A stretch of DNA of 20,723 bases from Fidelibacterota bacterium (GTDB lineage: Bacteria > Fidelibacterota > JAANXI01), in contig JAANXI010000009.1 of assembly GCA_018263365.1 (NCBI GenBank), positions 1 to 20,723 on the forward strand. The letters run 5' to 3'. A program made the position numbers and the translations under genes. The notes beneath the pieces were generated by a model. It did no database searches, was not told the DNA's origin, and saw only the letters and a list, made by a program, of their open reading frames with translations. The first letter of the stretch is position 1. Each line of letters opens with the position of its first letter. Positions 15,188-20,723 of the stretch are shown one piece after another.

Positions 15188-17077
15188 TTAATCGACCTTT
15201 TCTTCATCAGGCCCTTCGGAAGATTCCTCTTCTTCCTCCCTGTTAAGGTCAATTTGTTCCACCGTTTCCTCTTTCGAATCCTTTTCGATTTCTTCCTGGG
15301 TCGTGCCAAAGCAGACCAGCTGCACTCCGCTGGGTACATTCATGTTGGGTGTCACTAATTCCAGGCGCTCATTTTGCACGTAAAAGAGGGGGATAAAATC
15401 TTCGTCAGTGGCTTCCCCCTCGTGCTGGATGATTTCATGGTCGGTTGTTTTGGAGTAAAACTGCCATCCCTGCCGCAGTCGTTGTTGCAGCGCACCATAC
15501 GTGAGTTCTTCGTTAAAAAGCAGGATGCCTTCGTCCCGGAGCATTTTCTCATCGGATTGCTTCTCGCCTTCCTCCTGCAGTCTAATCCGGAACACATGTT
15601 CGGTGCCCAAAACCTTCGCACCCTGCTGGCAGGCCAAAATATTGACCTCGGTATTCGGCGTAATTGAAATAAGGTTACCGATGCCATCCAGGGGGACTTC
15701 CTCGAGCGTATCCGGTGCGATGGCATCATCGTGAATGGCGTCAAGCCCTTCCCGCTTGGCCGTGCGACAGTTATTCCGGTTGATATCCATCATCAGGACG
15801 TTAAAACCAACAGCTTTAATTGCTTTCGCCAGTTGACGGGCGGGAGCACTTGCACCCACAAACAGAAATCCACGCGGCTCCGGCTGGAGCACATCCAGCA
15901 TTCCGCCAATCCATTTGGCGGTTCCTCCCTGGATAAAAACGGTCCCTCCGATGATGAGAAACGTGAGTGTTTCCAGGTACGATGCCTGCGAGGCGAATTC
16001 CGGGATATGCGAGAGGGTCGTCGTGAAAAGGGACGCCACCGCCGCCGCAACGATCCCTCGCGGCGCTATCCATGACAAAAACAGCTTTTCATTGGTTTTG
16101 AGATCGGAATTCATGCTTGAAGCAAAGACGTTCAGCGGGCGAATAACAAAAATAACAACAGCCAGCATAGCGACGCCACGCCATCTAAGGTCCACGATAC
16201 TTTGAAGATCCAGTTTTGCGGCGAGCAGGATAAACAGAATGGAGACCATGAGTGTTGTGAGCTGGCCTTTGAAAGACTCAATCTCATCGATACCCAGCGG
16301 TTTCAGAATACCCAGGAGTAATCCCATTATAGTAACTGCCAGTACGCCGGTCTCATGCTGGACCCAATCGGACAGGGCGTAAATCACAATAACTACAGAT
16401 AAAACAAACAAATTCCGCAGATCCCAGGTGATAAGTCGTCGCTGATTAAGGACGTAGTTCATCAGCAGACCACCGGCGATGCCGATGGAAAATCCGATGG
16501 CGATACTGCGGATAAATTCGCGAACGAGAAATCCACCTGAAGAGGAGGTTTCAATAAACGTCAGTGTCACTACGGCAAGCAGTGCGCCGATGGGATCAAT
16601 CAGAATACCTTCCCATGTCAGGATCGTCGAGACTTTCTGCTTGGTCTTAACGTTTTTCAGCAGCGGCATAATGACCGTCGGCCCGGTCACAGTAATCAAT
16701 GCACCGAACAACACGGCGATGCGCAACCCGGATGGATCCTGGAGATCGGGGAAGAGGAAGTATGCCGCTGTTGCTCCCAAAATCCAGGTAAGCAGCGTCC
16801 CGATGGTAATCAGGTTCCGAATGGTTTTGGGCGCTTCGCGATAATTAACCCGGCGCAGTGAGAGTCCACCTTCGAACAGGATGATTGCCACGCCAATATG
16901 CACGATTGTTTGCAATCCGCGTCCCAACATATCAACGCGGAGTAACTGGAATTGGCCCAGCAGTGCCCCGACGATCAGGAGCGGCACAATCGCTGGAAAT
17001 TTCAGTTTGTTCGCCAGCAGCTGCGAAGTTACACCGGCAAAAATCAGTATCGCGATATTGAATAGTGCATTTTCCAT
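15188..17077 (-). CDS. CPA1-type cation:proton antiporter with C-terminal TrkA-N-like domain
   Basis: This is an inner-membrane monovalent-cation/H+ exchanger for pH and ion balance. I place the start at the ATG opening MENALFNIAILIF (629 residues); an in-frame TTG at 17119 would add 14 residues but is less natural. About twelve membrane segments fill residues 1-390. Typical marks are ILFEGGLSLR (near 66-75), TVTGPTVI (129-136), the ion-site segment WEGILIDPIGALL (Glu156, Asp161), and APRGIVAAAVASL (338-350). The usual CPA1 Asn-Asp pair is Ile-Asp here, as I recall for TrkA-fused relatives. Residues about 402-496 form a Rossmann domain (GFLFVGASAPARQLAKAI) likely binding a nucleotide to gate transport; the extreme C-terminus is acidic. 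Which ion is moved cannot be read. Confidence 0.88.
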   Translation of the reverse strand: MENALFNIAILIFAGVTSQLLANKLKFPAIVPLLIVGALLGQFQLLRVDMLGRGLQTIVHIGVAIILFEGGLSLRRVNYREAPKTIRNLITIGTLLTWILGATAAYFLFPDLQDPSGLRIAVLFGALITVTGPTVIMPLLKNVKTKQKVSTILTWEGILIDPIGALLAVVTLTFIETSSSGGFLVREFIRSIAIGFSIGIAGGLLMNYVLNQRRLITWDLRNLFVLSVVIVIYALSDWVQHETGVLAVTIMGLLLGILKPLGIDEIESFKGQLTTLMVSILFILLAAKLDLQSIVDLRWRGVAMLAVVIFVIRPLNVFASSMNSDLKTNEKLFLSWIAPRGIVAAAVASLFTTTLSHIPEFASQASYLETLTFLIIGGTVFIQGGTAKWIGGMLDVLQPEPRGFLFVGASAPARQLAKAIKAVGFNVLMMDINRNNCRTAKREGLDAIHDDAIAPDTLEEVPLDGIGNLISITPNTEVNILACQQGAKVLGTEHVFRIRLQEEGEKQSDEKMLRDEGILLFNEELTYGALQQRLRQGWQFYSKTTDHEIIQHEGEATDEDFIPLFYVQNERLELVTPNMNVPSGVQLVCFGTTQEEIEKDSKEETVEQIDLNREEEEESSEGPDEEKVD

Positions 17078-17187
17078 AGGCGTCAAATATACGGAATGGC
17101 AGCAGTAAGATACAATCAAATAGCGGAGCAGCCGTGAAACTGTACCTCAGTTTACAGTGACCAGTTATGAGTGATCAATAAAGCATA

Positions 17188-17211
17188 AAAAAAAGACAAA
17201 ACAGAGTTTTG
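17188..17211 (-). terminator. Weak intrinsic terminator candidate, minus strand
   Basis: On the minus strand CAAAAC pairs with GTTTTG across a 3-base loop, followed by TC and eight T. The stem is short and A/T-rich, so efficiency is doubtful. It would close the receptor/propeller transcript, which then runs antisense through the small plus-strand gene. Confidence 0.4.
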
Positions 17212-17234
17212 GCGAAATATCTGTAGCAGGCGTT

Positions 17235-17270
17235 AAAACTGCTTAAAGTCCGTGAAGCGGGTTTAAGCGG
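17235..17270 (-). terminator. Stem-loop, possible first part of a tandem terminator
   Basis: CTGCTTAAA (17239-17247) pairs with TTTAAGCGG (17262-17270) over 9 positions with one G-U, around a 14-base loop. On the minus strand TTTT follows immediately. It precedes the weaker hairpin at 17188-17211 in the same direction. Confidence 0.35.
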
Positions 17271-17524
17271 GGAGATGATTGTAAAAGCGAACGTCTTCAG
17301 GCATTCGGGAGATAGAGGCTTGAGGAATTTCCGATAACCGCGTACCTATAAATGGGCGCGCTTCCTTGATAAAAGACGACATTCGTCGCCTGTCGTTAAA
17401 AGCAATAAATGTTCACCAAGATGCGAGCACACCCATATCCCTTATCCCAAATTTCCCATTCCATAATCCTGATTCTCAATCCCATATTGAATTCTCCCGG
17501 AAAAATTCCCACTTTACCCCGGTC

Positions 17525-17749
17525 ATGGAGAAACACAACCATCTCAGAGATGCCATCCCCGATGTCCGGGACGGACTGTCGCGCATCGAGCGTGCGGTAC
17601 TCGTCTGCCTGCATGACCTCCAAAAGGAGAACGGCGACCGGGACGTCCCGACCATTCTGCTCTGGGGTGAGCTCATCGAACGGGGTTACGACATCTCCAG
17701 AGATGAACTGAATGAAATGCTCGCCCGGCTGGGCGCAATGCGGAAGTAA
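17525..17749 (+). CDS. Small hypothetical protein, possibly winged-helix-like
   Basis: This is the only plus-strand gene in the window. From the ATG at 17525 it gives 74 residues. I do not recognise it with certainty. The sequence predicts mostly helix: IERAVLVCLHDLQKENG, then VPTILLWGELIERGY, then SRDELNEMLARLGAM. This order of two helices, a turn and a C-terminal helix, together with a 'vPt..L...l...G...s.eeL...l..L' rhythm, resembles small winged-helix or helix-turn-helix domains (inference). No strong Shine-Dalgarno precedes the ATG. The stop is 3 bp from the stop of the convergent propeller lipoprotein gene, leaving no room for a terminator between them. Sensible amino-acid composition favours a real gene over chance. 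Confidence 0.6.
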   Translation: MEKHNHLRDAIPDVRDGLSRIERAVLVCLHDLQKENGDRDVPTILLWGELIERGYDISRDELNEMLARLGAMRK

Positions 17750-17752
17750 CGT

Positions 17753-18766
17753 CTACCAAAGCGCCAGCGCCTGCGGACCTTCATTCACCTCATACGTCTG
17801 AATTACCTCGTTGGATTGTACATCAAATGATTGTACCGTATTGGCATTGTAATTGGCGATGTACAACAACTCCTCAGCCTCATCGAAAATCATATCCATC
17901 GCACCGTTGTTCACGGATATCGGCGACTCATTATCATTATATATTGTGTAGTCCTTTCCGTTATACGCGTACAAATATCCGCGGTCCGCATTGCCGGCGT
18001 CCGCTAAATATACCGCGCCATCAGAAGTGCTCTCAATGAAGCCAGGCGTCCCGCCAAAGCGGAGTGTGGTATCCACCTGCATTGTAACCGGATTGATAAC
18101 ACCGACTTTCCCGAAAATGTCATTGTAATTTCCGGTGCAGACAGCATGCAGTTTGCCATCGGACGCCCAGGTGAAATCTTGCGGATTGGTGCTGACATCA
18201 ATGGTATTCACCACCGAATAATCGGATTTGCTGATGACCGAAACTGAGGAACCCGCATATTCTGGCCAGCCGCCGGTATTTGCCACAAAAATATGCGATT
18301 CGTCCGACGTGATTCCCTGCGGACCGATTCCGACCGTGACAGAATCCTCCAGTGAGTAACTCCCGGCATTCACGATGTAGAGCTGACCTGTATTCCAGCC
18401 GGAAACGTAAATATAATTCCCGTCGATATGCAGCCCGTATGGATTGCTACCGCCGGGGAGATTTATCGTAGTGACGCTACTGCCATCCTCCGCGAGGTAG
18501 ATATCCATGGAAGCGGGAGTGGAGTTCAGCACCAACAAATGTTCTCCAAGGATGCCAATGTCAGCAGGAATTTCCCGGGCATTTGCAAACTGCAGCGTTA
18601 CTTTATCTGTGGTCAGGTCAATATGAGAGACGGTCTGGGCGCCTCCGTTCAGGACGAACAGACCCTCCGCTGCCGAATAGTGGGACTCTGTGGGATTGGA
18701 ATCGCATCCGGTCAGCAGCAGAATGATTCCAATAAAACTGAAAATCCGTGTAAGTGAACGATGCAT
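17753..18766 (-). CDS. Seven-bladed YncE/BtuG-like beta-propeller lipoprotein
   Basis: The 337-residue protein has a lipoprotein signal: hydrophobic helix and lipobox LLTGC with Cys21. After it come seven repeats spaced about 41-49 residues, each with a strand like LYIAN or VYLADAG: near residues 36, 77, 118, 159, 206, 252 and 301. That is the pattern of a seven-bladed YncE-type propeller. It starts 3 bp after the TonB-dependent receptor gene, with AAGGAG inside the receptor's end, so the two are coupled. In Bacteroides, BtuG is a surface propeller lipoprotein that captures cobalamin for its receptor BtuB; E. coli YncE next to YncD is another precedent. Substrate capture for the receptor is the best inference; the ligand is unproven. 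Asp follows the lipidated Cys, and no clear surface-export signal is seen. Confidence 0.82.
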   Translation of the reverse strand: MHRSLTRIFSFIGIILLLTGCDSNPTESHYSAAEGLFVLNGGAQTVSHIDLTTDKVTLQFANAREIPADIGILGEHLLVLNSTPASMDIYLAEDGSSVTTINLPGGSNPYGLHIDGNYIYVSGWNTGQLYIVNAGSYSLEDSVTVGIGPQGITSDESHIFVANTGGWPEYAGSSVSVISKSDYSVVNTIDVSTNPQDFTWASDGKLHAVCTGNYNDIFGKVGVINPVTMQVDTTLRFGGTPGFIESTSDGAVYLADAGNADRGYLYAYNGKDYTIYNDNESPISVNNGAMDMIFDEAEELLYIANYNANTVQSFDVQSNEVIQTYEVNEGPQALALW

Positions 18767-18769
18767 CGA

Positions 18770-20723
18770 TTACTCCTTCTGTGTTTGGGTTGGGTTTAAT
18801 GAAAATTCAAAGGCCAGCCGATAGGTACGTCCCGGTTCAGGCATTCGCTCCATGATGAAATAACGGGCGTTCCAGAGATTCTCGATCCGCAGACCTATTC
18901 GGACTTTCAAGTTCGGAGAAAGCCAGGTGAGAGGAAAAGTCCGCTGAACCTGGACATCTCCGACATCATACGCCGGCAGGGATTTCGTATTTGCCTGGGT
19001 GATGTAGCGTTTTCCTCGAATGCGGTGGTCATAAGTAATACGCGTTCCCAATAATTCGGCGCCCATCTGGATTTGTCCCCGGTATTGCGCCCGAAACGGC
19101 AACAGCTTGTTAAACAGGGCGTGATTCGGATTTTTGTTCAACGGTTTGAGATGTTCACCAGAGAGATGTCCGAAAAATCGGTGATCCCGGTAATTCCATT
19201 GCAAAGTCGCCGACTGTCCGGTGATGCGGCTGTCCGTATTGGTGGGGGAGAAGTTCCCATACGAGCCGGTTACCCAGATAATTTGGTCACTGAAGTCCCG
19301 CCAGTACATTTCGGCGGAGATTTGCAGATTAAACCCGGTGAATCGGGCAGAACTGAATCCAGTACTGACTTCTTTGCTCTTCTCCGGCAGCACGTCCGGG
19401 TTACCGGAGACCCGAAAATCCTGGTAAAAGAGATCTCCAAAAGTTGGGATACGGAACGAGTGATTAAGGTTCAGAAAAATTTGAGATCCATTTACATGAT
19501 AGGCCGCGTCCAGAGAGGCGCTCCAGAACGGGTATCTTTGTCTGGTGTTTTCATTATCGACATAAATATCTGAATATCGAATATGTGGTGAAAGCATCAA
19601 AAAACCGGAAACAGGGGGCCAGTTGATTCGAAAATCCGAGCCGGCATAAATACCGTAACTCCGCTGCTCTGCTTGAATAGGCTCGGCGTAATCGGTGAAG
19701 TTGCCCTCTTGCTCGAATCCGGACTGCTCAACTTCTATACCTGCCATCGACCGAAGTGATTCAGAGAACCGATATTCATACCGCAGGTCACTCTTAAGCG
19801 ATTGGTGATCGTATTTCGTCGAATATGCCGGGACCAGCCGGTATCTGTCGGGCGCATCCTCCGGTGGATTATTTTCGTATTGTGATATGTTCGAGCTGAA
19901 TTTCGATTGAAACCGCAATTTACTTTGTGAGAATTGTTGATCTATCGCCAGAGAGACACCGGCCCGACGATTCTCCGCATTGGCATACGGTGTCCACTGA
20001 TATATTTTGCCCGGCAGGCCTCGATGTGATTGCAGGTAGTGTCCGGCGATTTTGATCGAGCGCGGTTGTTGATCCCATTGCAGTGCACTGTGAACGCTCT
20101 GGACAGCCAGTGCGGAGTTTTCACGCTCTGTTTGAACTTCGGAACCATCCGGGAGCATGTAGGAGTAAGGGAAATCGTTTGTGGCCTCCCGGAAATTGAG
20201 AGCAATAGAATATGAAATCGGCGAAACAGGATTACCTGAGAGGAATGAACCCAGTTCTCTCTCGCTGTAATTGCCAATCGCTCCAGTGGCACTCCATTTG
20301 TCGAGGGGCTGGCTTCGCGTTTCAATATTGACGACACCGGAGTACGCCCCTGACCCGTATTCGGCGCTGCCGCCGTATTTCTGAACCCGAATCTGTTGAA
20401 TCAACTCCGTGGGTATTTGGTCGAGGTTGACTTCGCCGGTCAGCGGATCGTTGAGTTCGACGCCGTCCAGCAAAACAAGCACCTGATTGGTGTTGCTGCC
20501 GCGGATTCTGATGCCCCGCGAACCGGAACCGCCTTCCCGCGTAATAGTGATTTCCGGCGATTGTTCCAGCAGATCAGCTACTGAAGAAGATCCGCGTCGC
20601 TCAATTTCCTCCCTGGAGAGTTCGATGACGGACCCGGCGGTTCGAGAACCTTCAATTGTCACGGTTGGTGACTGGTAGGTCTTCCTGGATAATTGTATGG
20701 TGAGGTGTGTGGGCGTGTCTCCG
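18770..20723 (-). CDS. TonB-dependent outer-membrane receptor (BtuB-like), 5' end outside window
   Basis: The frame stays open to the window edge, so the gene is partial at its N-terminus; the GTG at 20662 is internal, since the preceding 20 codons read on as ...HLTIQLSRKTYQSPTVTIEGSR, the usual lead into a plug domain. Counting from that GTG, residues 10-116 are the plug: VADLLEQSPEI, GIRIRGSNTNQVLVLLDGVELNDP and EYGSGAYSGVVNIETR. The rest, to residue 630, is a 22-strand-type barrel rich in alternating aromatic strands, ending NLWNARYFIMERMPEPGRTYRLAFEFSL. The plug resembles BtuB and siderophore receptors. Transport would need TonB-ExbBD energy. With the propeller lipoprotein next to it, corrinoid uptake is plausible but not shown; any cobalamin riboswitch would lie outside the window. 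Confidence 0.92.
   Translation of the reverse strand, partial: GDTPTHLTIQLSRKTYQSPTVTIEGSRTAGSVIELSREEIERRGSSSVADLLEQSPEITITREGGSGSRGIRIRGSNTNQVLVLLDGVELNDPLTGEVNLDQIPTELIQQIRVQKYGGSAEYGSGAYSGVVNIETRSQPLDKWSATGAIGNYSERELGSFLSGNPVSPISYSIALNFREATNDFPYSYMLPDGSEVQTERENSALAVQSVHSALQWDQQPRSIKIAGHYLQSHRGLPGKIYQWTPYANAENRRAGVSLAIDQQFSQSKLRFQSKFSSNISQYENNPPEDAPDRYRLVPAYSTKYDHQSLKSDLRYEYRFSESLRSMAGIEVEQSGFEQEGNFTDYAEPIQAEQRSYGIYAGSDFRINWPPVSGFLMLSPHIRYSDIYVDNENTRQRYPFWSASLDAAYHVNGSQIFLNLNHSFRIPTFGDLFYQDFRVSGNPDVLPEKSKEVSTGFSSARFTGFNLQISAEMYWRDFSDQIIWVTGSYGNFSPTNTDSRITGQSATLQWNYRDHRFFGHLSGEHLKPLNKNPNHALFNKLLPFRAQYRGQIQMGAELLGTRITYDHRIRGKRYITQANTKSLPAYDVGDVQVQRTFPLTWLSPNLKVRIGLRIENLWNARYFIMERMPEPGRTYRLAFEFSLNPTQTQKE

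Larger units (their letters stand above)
17120..17524. other. Non-coding region between the antiporter gene and the small plus-strand gene
   Basis: About 400 bases without a convincing gene. The 5' part is A-rich; two hairpins lie at 17188-17211 and 17235-17270. The part from about 17430 to 17522 is pyrimidine-rich on the plus strand with recurring TCCCA/TTCCC words and forms the leader before the small gene. A TTG at 17366 opens an in-frame extension of that gene, but its composition looks non-coding. I see no tRNA or other known RNA here. Confidence 0.6.

Noticed and set aside
16552..16596. Ile-Asp in place of the Asn-Asp pair in the antiporter ion site as a novelty
   Set aside because: As I recall, WEGI(V/L)IDPIGA is shared by other antiporters with C-terminal TrkA-N domains, so it is probably a subgroup trait.
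17078..17119. TTG-initiated extension of the antiporter by 14 residues (MIVSYCCHSVYLTP)
   Set aside because: Antiporters of this kind begin directly with the first membrane segment, and the ATG at 17077 gives that.
17366..17524. TTG-initiated N-terminal extension of the small plus-strand gene (127 residues in total)
   Set aside because: The added 53 residues are low in structure and the underlying DNA is a pyrimidine-rich leader; the ATG at 17525 fits the folded-looking part.
20660..20662. GTG as start of the TonB-dependent receptor
   Set aside because: The frame is open upstream to the window edge with receptor-like sequence, and a signal peptide is missing after the GTG, so the real start is outside.
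1..20723. CRISPR arrays, insertion sequences, integrase/attachment sites, prophage or toxin-antitoxin genes
   Set aside because: No spaced direct repeats, transposase or phage-type coding sequence was found on either strand.

Overview
This window reads as a chromosomal segment of a Gram-negative, outer-membrane-bearing bacterium of roughly balanced base composition. A TonB-dependent receptor, two lipoproteins with clear lipoboxes and a SPOR-domain protein support that. The gene content fits the broad FCB group (Bacteroidota and relatives such as Calditrichota or Marinimicrobia), but the phylum cannot be fixed from the sequence alone. Several proteins carry very acidic stretches, which would suit a marine or saline habitat (inference only).

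Seventeen of the eighteen recognisable protein genes lie on the minus strand, so transcription runs from high to low coordinates. From the right edge: (1) 20723-17753, a TonB-dependent outer-membrane receptor (5' end outside the window) followed 3 bp later by a seven-bladed beta-propeller lipoprotein, probably a nutrient-uptake pair resembling BtuB/BtuG or YncD/YncE. (2) 17749-17525, the only plus-strand gene, a 74-residue unknown protein convergent with that pair, plus about 400 bp of non-coding sequence with two hairpins. (3) 17077-15188, a CPA1-type cation/proton antiporter with a C-terminal TrkA-N-like domain, closed by terminator-like hairpins. (4) 14951-13395, an L-glutamate gamma-semialdehyde dehydrogenase (PruA/RocA type) with its own promoter and a structured terminator. 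(5) 13239-8332, a cyclic-2,3-diphosphoglycerate-synthetase-like P-loop protein, carbamate kinase, succinyl-CoA synthetase beta and alpha subunits, and nucleoside diphosphate kinase. (6) 8287-6146, a SPOR-domain lipoprotein and an unrecognised polytopic membrane protein with a long acidic tail. (7) 6052-71, a fatty-acid/phospholipid cluster in the order DUF177, rpmF, plsX, fabH, fabD, fabG, acpP, fabF.

The fab cluster supplies nearly all of the core type II fatty-acid synthesis set: malonyl transfer (FabD), initiation (FabH), elongation (FabF), ketoreduction (FabG) and the carrier (AcpP), with PlsX passing acyl groups to phospholipid synthesis. Dehydratase and enoyl reductase are not in the window. 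The central cluster gathers enzymes of substrate-level phosphorylation and phosphotransfer: carbamate kinase and SucCD each make a nucleoside triphosphate, and Ndk equilibrates the NTP pools.

The most interesting points are the receptor/propeller pair, the cPGS-like protein directly coupled to carbamate kinase with no arginine-deiminase genes nearby, an atypical C-terminal gating loop in FabF, and several intergenic RNA hairpins, one of them before ndk together with a short upstream ORF. No tRNA, rRNA, CRISPR array, insertion sequence or phage gene was seen.
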